Source of the DNA: Friedmanniella luteola
GTDB taxonomy: Bacteria; Actinomycetota; Actinomycetes; Propionibacteriales; Propionibacteriaceae
Assembly: GCF_900105065.1 (NCBI RefSeq)
Contig: NZ_LT629749.1
Span: forward strand, 3,906,001 to 3,970,000
Length of the DNA: 64,000 bases
Reading direction: 5' to 3'
Positions 1 to 7,633 of the stretch are shown piece by piece (position 1 is the stretch's first letter; each line of letters opens with the position of its first letter). The notes under the pieces were generated by a model. That model saw only the letters and a list, made by a program, of their open reading frames with translations, did no database searches and had not been told where the DNA came from. Made by a program: the position numbers and the translations under genes.

Positions 1-1108
1 GGGCCACGGCGGCCGCGGCGACGGAGGCCTCGCTGGCCTCCTCGGCGGCGTCGGCCTCGCTCTCCGGCACCGCCCGCCGGCGGGGGGTGCTGCGCTGGGT
101 CCGGACGGCGTTGCCGCGCTTGAAGGCGGGGGTGTCGGCCGGGGCGGTCCAGTAGCCCTCGAGCTCGGCGTCGAGCCAGGTCACCGACAGCGAGCAGCCC
201 GCCATGTCCAGGCTGGTGACCAGCTCGCCGACCTCCGGGGCCACCAGCTCGACCCCCGCGTCGGCGAGCAGGGCGGCCACGTCGCCGAAGAGCACGAACA
301 GCTCCTCGTACTTGGTGGCGCCGAGACCGTTGAGCAGGACGGCGGCCCGGCCGCTCACGCCGTCGGGGCGCTCGGCCAGCACCTTCTCGACCAGCTGCGC
401 GGCCAGCTCGCTCGCCGGCATCCACGGCGCCGAGCTGATCCCCGGCTCACCGTGGATCCCGAGCCCGAAGTCCATCTGGCCGGGCTCGACGTGGAAGAGC
501 GGGGCGTCGGCACCCGGCATGGTGCAGCCGTCGAAGGCCACGCCGAACGACGAGGTGACGGCGTTGGCCGCCCGCATCACCCGCTCGACCCCGTCGAGGT
601 CGAGGCCGGCCTCGGCGGCGGCGCCGCCGATCTTGTAGACGGTGAAAGTGCCGGCGATGCCACGACGCTGGTCGCGCTGGTCGGCCGGGCCGGAGGCGAT
701 GTCGTCGGTGACGTAGACGATCCGGGTGTCGATGCCGTCGGCCCGCAGCCGGTCCGCGGCGACGGCGAAGTTCAGCCGGTCGCCCGCGTAGTTGCCGAAG
801 GACAGCACCACGCCGGCCCCGCCGTCGGCCGCACGCCCCACCCGGTAGACCTGCTCGGCCGACGGCGACGCGAAGAGGTCGCCCAGCACGGCGGCGTCGG
901 CGAAGCCGGTGCCCACCACGCCGTTGTAGGACGGGTAGTGCCCCGAGCCGCCGCCGACCAGCAGGCTGACCTTGCCCTCCCCCGGCCCGCCGGCCCGGAC
1001 GAAGCCGGACGCGCCCTCGACCCGTTCCACGTGCGCGGGGTACGCGGCCGCGAAGCCGCGGAGGATCTGGTCCTTGAAGTCGGCGGGGTCGTTGTGCACG
1101 TGGGTCAT
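1..1108 (-). CDS. lerK: DhaK-type ketose kinase, probable L-erythrulose kinase (3' end outside window)
   Basis: Only the first 369 codons are present; the gene runs off the left edge. The N-terminal DAK1 (DhaK) domain covers about residues 1-330. It shows the glycine-rich VGGGSGHYPSYNG segment, SFGNYAGD, VTDDIASGP and GLGIHGEPG, whose histidine should bind the keto sugar covalently in this family. An Ala/Glu-rich linker follows, so a DhaL (ATP-binding) domain is expected just outside, as in single-chain ATP-dependent dihydroxyacetone kinases. It starts 28 bp after the DeoR gene at an ATG (1106-1108) and is the last visible gene of a tetritol-type operon. Next to EltD-like and TPI-like genes, L-erythrulose kinase (LerK) fits better than glycerone kinase. 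That choice is contextual; the DAK fold is certain. Confidence 0.8.
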   Translation of the reverse strand, partial: MTHVHNDPADFKDQILRGFAAAYPAHVERVEGASGFVRAGGPGEGKVSLLVGGGSGHYPSYNGVVGTGFADAAVLGDLFASPSAEQVYRVGRAADGGAGVVLSFGNYAGDRLNFAVAADRLRADGIDTRIVYVTDDIASGPADQRDQRRGIAGTFTVYKIGGAAAEAGLDLDGVERVMRAANAVTSSFGVAFDGCTMPGADAPLFHVEPGQMDFGLGIHGEPGISSAPWMPASELAAQLVEKVLAERPDGVSGRAAVLLNGLGATKYEELFVLFGDVAALLADAGVELVAPEVGELVTSLDMAGCSLSVTWLDAELEGYWTAPADTPAFKRGNAVRTQRSTPRRRAVPESEADAAEEASEASVAAAAVA

Positions 1109-1136
1109 GGCGCCTCCCGGCAGTTCGGTCCGACGC

Positions 1137-1940
1137 TCACGAGGCGACGGCGTAGTCGATCCCGGCCGCGGCCCAGGCCGCGAGGACCTCCGGGTCCGCG
1201 CCGGCGTCGGTGATGATCAGGTCCAGCTCGGTCAGCGAGGCGATCTTGAGCAGCGCCAGGCGGCCCAGCTTGGTGTGGTCGACGAGCAGGTACTTCTTGC
1301 TGGCGGAGTTGAGCATCTCGCGCTTGAGGGCGACGATCTGCTCCTCCTGGTGGAACATGTCGGTGGCCGAGACCGCCGAGGTGGACATGAACACGGCGTC
1401 GACGTGCAGGCCGCGCACCTGCTCGTTGGTCTGCACCCCGACGAACGAGTCGTGGGCGACGTCGTAGCGCCCGCCGATGCCGATGACCGTGAGGTTGTGG
1501 TCGTGGGTCAGCTCGCTGAGCTGGCGCAGCCCGGCGACGAAGGTGGTGGCCACGTGCAGCGGCGCCCGGTCGGGCAGCCCGTCGACCATCTTGAGGGTGG
1601 TCGTGCTGTCGTCCAGCAGGATCGACATCCCGGGGTGGACGTGCTGCAGGGCCGTCTCCGCGATCGCCCGCTTCTCCGACGTCATGGTGGCCAGCCGGTA
1701 GGACATCTGCGACTCGAAGATGCCGGACGGCTGCGCGGTGACGCCGCCGTGGAACTTCCGGACCACGCCCCGGCGCTCCAGCTCGTCGAGGTCCCGGTGG
1801 ATGGTGACGATGCTGACCCCGAAGCGGGTGGCCAGGTCCTGCGCGGTGGCCGAGCCGGAGTCCAGCACCGCCTCGGTGATCAGCCGCTTGCGGGTCTCGG
1901 TCTTCCGCTCGCGCGGGGAGCCCGTCTCAGCTGCCGTCAT
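1137..1940 (-). CDS. DeoR-family transcriptional regulator of the tetritol operon
   Basis: 267 aa. An N-terminal DeoR winged helix-turn-helix (about residues 15-70) contains the family pattern ATRFGVSIVTIHRDLDELE followed by a GVVRKFHGG wing. The C-terminal DeoRC effector domain contains ILLDDSTTT, VIGIGG and a KYLLVDHTKLG segment typical of phosphosugar-sensing members. It lies between the binding-protein gene and the kinase gene, so it is probably the local regulator, responding to a phosphorylated intermediate such as an erythrulose phosphate. That ligand is inference. A GGAGGAAC ribosome-binding site lies about 8 bp upstream of the ATG. A perfect hairpin separates the gene from the upstream transporter genes, which suggests lower or separate expression. 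Confidence 0.88.
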   Translation of the reverse strand: MTAAETGSPRERKTETRKRLITEAVLDSGSATAQDLATRFGVSIVTIHRDLDELERRGVVRKFHGGVTAQPSGIFESQMSYRLATMTSEKRAIAETALQHVHPGMSILLDDSTTTLKMVDGLPDRAPLHVATTFVAGLRQLSELTHDHNLTVIGIGGRYDVAHDSFVGVQTNEQVRGLHVDAVFMSTSAVSATDMFHQEEQIVALKREMLNSASKKYLLVDHTKLGRLALLKIASLTELDLIITDAGADPEVLAAWAAAGIDYAVAS

Positions 1941-2030
1941 CGTCCACCGTTCCTCCTCGAAGGTGTCGCGGTCCTCGTCCGTGCGGGGCCGCCGGGCCCG
2001 GACCGGGAGGTACCCCGGGTCCGGTGCTGC

Positions 2031-2066
2031 GACGCGGGCGGCGGACCCAGGTCCGCCGCCCGCGTC
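2031..2066 (-). terminator. Perfect 17-bp stem between binding protein and deoR
   Basis: GACGCGGGCGGCGGACC (2031-2047) pairs perfectly with 2050-2066 around a 2-base centre, 9 bp after the stop of the binding-protein gene. No U-tract follows, so it may be a partial terminator or a 3' stabiliser that keeps binding-protein transcript above regulator transcript. Confidence 0.65.
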
Positions 2067-2074
2067 TCAGGAGA

Positions 2075-3079
2075 TCACTCGCTGAGGACGAAGTTGTCGA
2101 GCTTGTCGGCGTTGTCCTTGGTGATCAGGACGCAGTCGATGGCCTGCTTCTCGTCCGGCACGCCGGTCTGGCCGTTGGTGAGCACGCCGTTGAGCTGCTC
2201 GACGGCCTTCGTGGTGCCCTCGACGATGGGCTGCAGGACCGTGGCCACCATCTCGCCCTTGGCCACCGCGTCGGCGGCGTCCTGGTTGCCGTCGAAGCCG
2301 AGCACCTTCACCTGGTCGAGCTTCTTGGCCTCCTTGAGCGCGTTGATCGCGCCGAGGGCCATCTCGTCGTTGCCCGCGATGACGCCGTCGATGTCCGGGT
2401 TCTTGGACAGCAGCGACTCCATCTTCTCCTGGCCCTCCTGGCGGTCCCAGTTGGCGATCTCCTCGCCGACCTTCTTGAGGTCGGGGGACTGGGAGATGAC
2501 CGACTTGTAGCCGTCGGAGCGGACCTGGGCGTTGTTGTCGCTCGGCTTGCCGAGCAGCTCGACGTAGGTGCCCTTGTAGTCCATCGCCTCGGCCCACGCC
2601 TCGGCGCCGGCGACGGCACCCTGGGCGTTGTTGGAGACGATCTGCGCCTTGGCCAGGCCGGTCTTGCTGATCTCGGCGTTGACGAGCACGACCGGGATCT
2701 GCGCGTCGACGAGCTTCTGCACGGCCGCGACGCTCTCGTCGGCCCCGGCCGGGTCGAGGACGACGCCCTTGACCTTGTCGTTGATCGCGGTCTCGATCAG
2801 GCTGTTCTGGGTCTCCGGGTCGTTCTCGTGCGCGTTGGTGGTGGTCTGGTAGCCCAGCTTCTCGGCCTCGGCCACGGCCGTGTCGGTCTCGGCCTTCCAG
2901 TACGGGTTCGAGGGGTCGACGGTGATGATCGCGATGGTGCCGCCGGCGGCACCGGCCGCGGAGGAGGAGGCGCCGGAGGCGGCGGGCTCGGCGGCGTCAC
3001 CGCCACCGCCCCCGCAGGCGGCGAGGCTGAGCAGGACCGCGCTGGCGAGCGCGGTGCGGAGGACCAGGCGAGGTCGCAT
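2075..3079 (-). CDS. Ribose-type sugar/polyol ABC transporter substrate-binding lipoprotein
   Basis: 334 aa. A lipoprotein signal is clear: basic MRPR, a hydrophobic stretch and the lipobox LAAC near residue 21, then a Gly/Asp/Ala/Ser-rich linker. The mature part is a periplasmic-binding-protein-like (Peripla_BP_4) fold with TIAIITVDPSNPYWKAE at its start, GVVLDPAGADE, GVIAGNDEMALGAINAL and VLGFDGNQDA. It works with the RbsA- and RbsC-like proteins encoded just upstream and probably delivers a C4 polyol such as erythritol or threitol, compare the threitol-binding ThpA of Mycobacterium smegmatis. The ligand is inferred from neighbours. An AAAGGA site sits 6 bp before the ATG. Flanking hairpins (3133-3148 and 2031-2066) may raise its expression relative to the permease. 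Confidence 0.87.
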   Translation of the reverse strand: MRPRLVLRTALASAVLLSLAACGGGGGDAAEPAASGASSSAAGAAGGTIAIITVDPSNPYWKAETDTAVAEAEKLGYQTTTNAHENDPETQNSLIETAINDKVKGVVLDPAGADESVAAVQKLVDAQIPVVLVNAEISKTGLAKAQIVSNNAQGAVAGAEAWAEAMDYKGTYVELLGKPSDNNAQVRSDGYKSVISQSPDLKKVGEEIANWDRQEGQEKMESLLSKNPDIDGVIAGNDEMALGAINALKEAKKLDQVKVLGFDGNQDAADAVAKGEMVATVLQPIVEGTTKAVEQLNGVLTNGQTGVPDEKQAIDCVLITKDNADKLDNFVLSE

Positions 3080-3132
3080 GGGTGTTCCTTTCAGGGTGGG
3101 GCACGGCGGTGTGGACGGGCCCTGGGACCGGC

Positions 3133-3148
3133 CGGGGATCTCCCCGGA
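3133..3148 (-). promoter_or_regulatory. Short inverted repeat between permease and binding protein genes
   Basis: CCGGGGA and TCCCCGG form a perfect 7-bp inverted repeat with a 2-base centre in the 127-bp gap upstream of the lipoprotein gene. It could be an RNA processing or stability hairpin. Function is a guess. Confidence 0.35.
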
Positions 3149-3206
3149 CGGGTGGTGCGGACGGCGTGCGCCGGCGGGTCGGACGGGTGCTGGGCCGGTG
3201 ACCGGC

Positions 3207-4349
3207 TCAGGCGGGACTGGCCGCTGGGGGCGTGCTGCCCCGGTTGGCCGCCTTGGCGTTGACGACGGCGCGGCGGGCGCTCCGTCGTCGCTGGATGATC
3301 TGCTGGATCTGGTCGACGGCCACCGCCAGGATGATCACGGCGCCGGTGATGACCTGCTGCCAGAAGGGCGAGACGCCGACGATGACCAGGCCGTTGGCCA
3401 GGAAGCCGATGACGAAGGCCCCGATGATCGTGCCGCGCACTGTGCCGCGGCCGCCGGAGAGGGCCGCGCCGCCGATGACCACCGCGGCGATCGCGTTCAG
3501 CTCGTAGAACTGGCCGAGGTCGGCGGTGGAGGAGCTGATGTTGGCCATCTGCAGGATCCCCACCACGCCGGCGCAGAAGCCGGAGATGACGTAGATCCGC
3601 GTCTGCACCCGCTTGACCGGCACCCCGGAGAGCTGGGCGGCGCGCTCGTTGCTGCCGGTGGCGTAGAGCCAGCGGCCGAACGGGGTGCGGGTCAGCAGCA
3701 GCGAGAAGACGACGGCCAGGATGATCATCACCCAGGCCGAGATCGGCAGGCCCAGCGGCCGGCTGGCGAACACCTCGAAGAATCCGGTGTTGCCCAGGTA
3801 GGGCTGGCCGCTGAGCTCGTTGGTGATGTTCTGGCCGTTGAGCAGCACCTGGGTGAGGCCGCGGGCCACGTAGAGCATGCCGAGGGTCACGATGAACGGG
3901 GCCAGGTTGAGCTTGGCGATCAGCAACCCGTTCACCCAGCCCACGAGCATGCCGACCGCGACCGAGAGGACGACGATCACCCACACCTGCGGGAACATGA
4001 TCGCCTGGGTCAGCGGGAGGTCGAGCCCCCGGAACAGGTTGCCGGCCACGGCGGCGGTGAGCCCCACGGTGGAGCCGACCGACAGGTCGATGCCGCCGTT
4101 GAGGATCACCATCAGCATGCCCAGCGCGACGATGGCGTTGAACGCGACCTGCTTGGTGATCGTGGTCAGGTTGCCCGTGGTCAGGTAGTTGTCGCTCATG
4201 ATCGCGAAGATCGCCACGATGATCACCAGGGCGATCAGCGCGCGGCCCTCGATGAGGACGGCGTTGAGGTTGAAGGACCGGGCCGGCGCGCCGCCGCTCG
4301 TGGTGGGGCCGGCCCCCGAGGGCGCCGGGGCGGTGGTCGTGGTGCTCAT
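3207..4349 (-). CDS. RbsC-type sugar ABC transporter permease
   Basis: 380 aa integral membrane protein of the BPD_transp_2 (ribose/xylose permease) family. About ten hydrophobic segments start near residue 35 after a Gly/Pro/Thr-rich cytoplasmic tail. Family motifs are GGIDLSVGS near the third segment and AIAAVVIGGAALSGGRGTVRGT, the coupling loop that meets the ATPase. Its ATG overlaps the ATPase stop codon (TGATG, sharing base 4349), so the two are translationally coupled. The C-terminus is basic and Ala-rich. It forms the channel for the importer encoded by this operon. Confidence 0.92.
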   Translation of the reverse strand: MSTTTTAPAPSGAGPTTSGGAPARSFNLNAVLIEGRALIALVIIVAIFAIMSDNYLTTGNLTTITKQVAFNAIVALGMLMVILNGGIDLSVGSTVGLTAAVAGNLFRGLDLPLTQAIMFPQVWVIVVLSVAVGMLVGWVNGLLIAKLNLAPFIVTLGMLYVARGLTQVLLNGQNITNELSGQPYLGNTGFFEVFASRPLGLPISAWVMIILAVVFSLLLTRTPFGRWLYATGSNERAAQLSGVPVKRVQTRIYVISGFCAGVVGILQMANISSSTADLGQFYELNAIAAVVIGGAALSGGRGTVRGTIIGAFVIGFLANGLVIVGVSPFWQQVITGAVIILAVAVDQIQQIIQRRRSARRAVVNAKAANRGSTPPAASPA

Positions 4350-5935
4350 CAGTGGGCTCCGTTCGGCTGCTGCTGGGGGTCGGGCTCGTGCTCGCCGGAG
4401 GCGGCCATGATGTCGTCACGGGTGCAGGTGCGCGGGTCGAACTCGCGCACGATCCGGCCCTTGCTCATCACGAGGACCCGGTGGGAGGCGGTCAGGGCCT
4501 CCCCGACCTCCGAGGTGACGTAGAGGACGCCGAGGCCGCGGGCGGCCTCGCGGAAGAGGAGCGAGAAGATCTCGCCCTTGGCGCCGACGTCGATCCCGCG
4601 GGTGGGCTCGTCGAGCAGCAGCACCTTGGGGTCGGTGAGCAGCATCTTGCCGATCACCACCTTCTGCTGGTTGCCCCCGGACAACGAGGTGATCAGCGCC
4701 CCGGGACCGGCGGTCTTGACGCGGACGTCGGAGATCTCGCGCTCGACGGCGGCGCGCTCGGCCGTGCGGCTGAGGAACCAGCGCTTCACGGTGGACAGCA
4801 GGCTGGGCAGCGACAGGTTGGCGCCGACGCTCATCATCTGCACCAGGCCGTCGCGCTGCCGGTCCTCCGGCACCAGGCCCAGACCGAGCTCGATCCGCTC
4901 GGCGATCCCGCGCCCGGCGAGGTCGGTGCCGCCCAGCAGCACGCGGCCGCCGGAGAGCGGGTCGCGACCGGCCAGGGCCTCCATCAGCTCGGTCCGGCCG
5001 GCACCCATCAGGCCGTAGAGGCAGACGATCTCGCCCTGGCGCACGTCGAGGGAGAGGTTGTTGACCGCCACCCGGCCGGTGTCCAGCTCGGCGACGGTGA
5101 CGTTCTGGATGGACAGCGCGACCTCGCCGTACTCGCGCGGCTCGTCGCGGAAGTCGTAGTCCGCCTCCCGACCCACCATCTGGCGGACCACCCAGCTGAG
5201 GTCGATGTCCTCGGCCCTGGCGGTCGCGACGAGGTCGCCGTCGCGGAACACCACGGCGTGGTCGGCGATCTCGATCGCCTCCTCGAGGTGGTGGCTGATG
5301 TAGACGATGGCCACGCCGTTGGCGGTCAGGTCGCGGATGACCTTGAACAGCACGTCGACCTCGCTCGCGCTGAGCGCGGAGGTGGGCTCGTCCATGATCA
5401 GGATGCGGGTGTCGGCCGCCAGCGCCCGGGCGATCTCGATGATCTGCTGCTGCCCCACCCGGAGGTCCTGCACCAGGGTGGAGGCCTTGATCGGCTCCTC
5501 CAGCCGGCGCATCAGGTCCTCGGTGATCTCGCGCTCGCGGGCGTAGTCGATGCCGCCGGCGCGGGTCCGGAGCTCACGGCCGATGAAGATGTTGTCGCGG
5601 ACGCTCAGGTTCGCGCAGAGGTTCAGCTCCTGGTGGATGATCGAGATGCCGCGCTCGACGGCGTCGGTCGTCCCGGCCAGGGTCACCGGCTCGCCGTCCA
5701 GCAGCAGCTGGCCCGCCGAGGGCTGCTCGACGCCGGAGAGGATCTTCATCAGCGTCGACTTGCCGGCGCCGTTCTCCCCGAACAGGACGGTCACCTGGCC
5801 GCGGCGGACCTCGAAGTTGACGCCCTTGAGGGCCCGGGTCACCCCGTAGGTCTTGGCGATGTCGACGGCCCGGAGGACGACCTCGCCGGCCTCGTCCGCG
5901 GCCGGTGCCGGGACCTCGACGGTGCCGGCGGTCAC
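4349..5935 (-). CDS. RbsA-type sugar ABC transporter ATP-binding protein
   Basis: 528 aa with two fused ABC ATPase domains, the normal length for this family. Domain 1 (about 20-260) has Walker A GENGAGKST, a divergent signature LRVGQQQ and Walker B ILIMDEPTSA. Domain 2 (about 275-510) lacks a canonical Walker A (YGLMGAGRTE) but keeps the signature LSGGNQQ and Walker B VLLLDEPTRGID; this asymmetry is usual for RbsA/XylG/MglA proteins. The GTG start (5933-5935) overlaps the DUF2291 stop by 4 bp (GTGA) and the stop overlaps the permease ATG, giving a tightly coupled block. Confidence 0.94.
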   Translation of the reverse strand: MTAGTVEVPAPAADEAGEVVLRAVDIAKTYGVTRALKGVNFEVRRGQVTVLFGENGAGKSTLMKILSGVEQPSAGQLLLDGEPVTLAGTTDAVERGISIIHQELNLCANLSVRDNIFIGRELRTRAGGIDYAREREITEDLMRRLEEPIKASTLVQDLRVGQQQIIEIARALAADTRILIMDEPTSALSASEVDVLFKVIRDLTANGVAIVYISHHLEEAIEIADHAVVFRDGDLVATARAEDIDLSWVVRQMVGREADYDFRDEPREYGEVALSIQNVTVAELDTGRVAVNNLSLDVRQGEIVCLYGLMGAGRTELMEALAGRDPLSGGRVLLGGTDLAGRGIAERIELGLGLVPEDRQRDGLVQMMSVGANLSLPSLLSTVKRWFLSRTAERAAVEREISDVRVKTAGPGALITSLSGGNQQKVVIGKMLLTDPKVLLLDEPTRGIDVGAKGEIFSLLFREAARGLGVLYVTSEVGEALTASHRVLVMSKGRIVREFDPRTCTRDDIMAASGEHEPDPQQQPNGAH

Positions 5936-6591
5936 GAACCCACCTCGATGGTGACCGGCTGCACGTTGAGCGGCTTCGCCCGCGGGACGGTGCTGCCCGT
6001 GGCCTGGACGCCCAGCGCCCCCACCACGGTGACCTGCTTGCCCTCGAGGCTGGCCGGGTCGGGCACGCTGGACTCGATCGAGGCGAGCATCAGCTTCTTG
6101 ATCTCATCGCCCACGTACTGGTAGCCGGTCTGGCCGGGGGCGTCGGCGAACTTGAAGCCCATCAGGTCGCGGATGACGCTGCCGTTGACCGCGTTGCTCA
6201 GCGGCACGATGACCGGGGTCTGCGCGGGCACGCCGTCGACCTCCAGGCGCAGCGAGGCGTCGGTGGCCTCGGCCACGGTGCCCGTCAGCTCGACCGGGAA
6301 CACGTAGGACTTCTCGGCCGGTGAGGTGGCCTCGTACTTGTCAGCGGCGGCCGCGACGTCGGCCTGCAGGGCCGGCACGACCTCGCCCAGCGGCTGGGCC
6401 CGGTCCGGCAGCTCCTCGCCGGCCTTCGCGTACAGGTCCGCGGCGATCGCGGCCGGGTCGAAGGGCTTCGGGGCGATGGCCGCCACCTCGGCCGGGGTGA
6501 GGAACTTGGTGTTCAGCGCCATGGCGACCACCAGGACCACGAGGGCCACGGCCCCGATGATGCGGTTGCGGGTGCGATGCGTTCGTTGCAT
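5932..6591 (-). CDS. DUF2291 membrane-anchored protein of the sugar ABC operon
   Basis: 219 aa. An N-terminal membrane segment (about residues 10-27) is followed by an extracytoplasmic domain with FDPAAIAADLYA, SYVFPVELTG and VTVVGALGV patterns, as I recall for DUF2291 proteins found beside ribose-type importers. The molecular role of the family is not known to me; an accessory function for the transporter is likely from the constant neighbourhood. The ATG at 6591 is preceded by a strong AAGGAG six bases upstream, and the longer upstream open frame has no comparable site, so this start was chosen. It overlaps the ATPase start by 4 bp. Confidence 0.78.
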   Translation of the reverse strand: MQRTHRTRNRIIGAVALVVLVVAMALNTKFLTPAEVAAIAPKPFDPAAIAADLYAKAGEELPDRAQPLGEVVPALQADVAAAADKYEATSPAEKSYVFPVELTGTVAEATDASLRLEVDGVPAQTPVIVPLSNAVNGSVIRDLMGFKFADAPGQTGYQYVGDEIKKLMLASIESSVPDPASLEGKQVTVVGALGVQATGSTVPRAKPLNVQPVTIEVGS

Positions 6592-6662
6592 CAGGTGCTC
6601 CTTCAAGCTGGCGGACGAGCAGCGGCGCGGCGTCCGGTGGCCCGGCGTGGCCGGACGCCGAG

Positions 6663-6692
6663 AACCTACCGGAGTCGTCGGAAGTATTGCAA
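6663..6692 (-). promoter_or_regulatory. Candidate promoter upstream of the DUF2291/transporter genes
   Basis: On the minus strand TTGCAA (6692-6687) and TAGGTT (6668-6663) are spaced by 18 bp in an AT-rich patch of the 196-bp gap between the isomerase and DUF2291 genes. Just upstream lies GAAAA-G-TTTTC (6701-6711), a possible regulator half-site pair. This suggests the transporter genes have their own promoter. Confidence 0.4.
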
Positions 6693-6787
6693 TCGGTTCT
6701 GAAAAGTTTTCGGTTCCTGGTGCAGAAGCGTGACCTGCAGATGCGCAGATGAGCACCGGGGGCCGAGTCGGCCGTCGAGAGGGCGCG

Positions 6788-7633
6788 TCAGAAGCGCGGG
6801 CGGGCGAACGGGGCGCAGAGCTGGAGCAGCCGCAGGTAGCCCTGGACGTCCCAGCCGGCCCGGCCGACGAAGAGACCGTCGGTGCTGGGGTCGGTGAGGA
6901 GCTCCTCCGCGTTGTCGGGGTGCACGCCACCGCCGTACAGCAGCGCCAGCAGCGACCCGCCGCCCGCGCACGCGGCGACCACCTCGACGATCAGGGCCAT
7001 CACCGGGGCGATCTGGTCCTGGGTGGCGGGACGGCCGTGCTCGCCGATCGCCCAGATCGGCTCGTAGGCCACCAGCACGCGGCCCACGTCGTCCGGTCCC
7101 ACCTCCGCCAGGGCGGCACGCACCTGGCCGGCGACGAAGTCGGCCGCTCCCCCCGCCTCGCGCACCTCGAGCGGCTCCCCGACGCAGATCAGCGGCAGCA
7201 GCCCGTGCCGCAGGGCGGCGGCCGCCTTGAGAGCGACGGTGCGGTCGGTCTCGCCGAAGTCGGCCCGGCGCTCGGAGTGGCCCATCTCGACCAGCCGGGC
7301 GCCGGCGTCGGCCGCCATCCGCATCGAGATCTCCCCGGTGCCGGCCCCCTCGGGACCCCAGTGCGCGTTCTGCGCCCCCAGCAGCACCGGCGAGCCGGCG
7401 GGCAGCCGGTCCCGGACGTGGGCGAGCGCCGTGTGGGCCGGCAGCACGAAGGGCTGCACGCCAGGGGGCAGCTCCGCCGCGACCAGCGCGTCGACGAAGG
7501 CCGCCGCCTCGCCGAGGGTCTTGTTCATCTTCCAGCTGGTGCCCACCCAGAGCGTCCCGGCGGGCGGGACCGCGGGGTACGGCGAGCCGGAGGGCGCCGC
7601 TGCGGCGACGCCCCCGGCGACCGTGGAGGTCAC
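6788..7633 (-). CDS. lerI: Triosephosphate isomerase homologue, probable L-erythrulose-1-phosphate isomerase
   Basis: 281 aa, slightly longer than ordinary TPI because of a 25-residue Ala/Pro-rich N-terminus. The TIM-barrel catalytic set is present: GTSWKMNKT with the substrate lysine, MGHSERR with the electrophilic histidine, YEPIWAIG with the catalytic glutamate, and LYGGGVHPDN as the phosphate loop (YGGS in true TPIs, here YGGG). The GTG start (7631-7633) overlaps the dehydrogenase stop in GTGA. Encoded with an EltD-like dehydrogenase and a DhaK-type kinase, it matches the LerI role, L-erythrulose-1-phosphate to D-erythrulose-4-phosphate, better than housekeeping TPI. The family is certain; the substrate is inferred from synteny and the altered loop. 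Confidence 0.82.
   Translation of the reverse strand: MTSTVAGGVAAAAPSGSPYPAVPPAGTLWVGTSWKMNKTLGEAAAFVDALVAAELPPGVQPFVLPAHTALAHVRDRLPAGSPVLLGAQNAHWGPEGAGTGEISMRMAADAGARLVEMGHSERRADFGETDRTVALKAAAALRHGLLPLICVGEPLEVREAGGAADFVAGQVRAALAEVGPDDVGRVLVAYEPIWAIGEHGRPATQDQIAPVMALIVEVVAACAGGGSLLALLYGGGVHPDNAEELLTDPSTDGLFVGRAGWDVQGYLRLLQLCAPFARPRF

Noticed and set aside
452-2510. Plus-strand frames across the kinase, DeoR and binding-protein genes
   Set aside because: The minus-strand genes have full domain motifs and ribosome-binding sites; the plus-strand frames are their shadows.
6788-7633. Housekeeping triosephosphate isomerase
   Set aside because: It is not near gap-pgk and lies in a polyol operon with a changed phosphate loop, so the LerI-like role is preferred, although TPI activity is not excluded.
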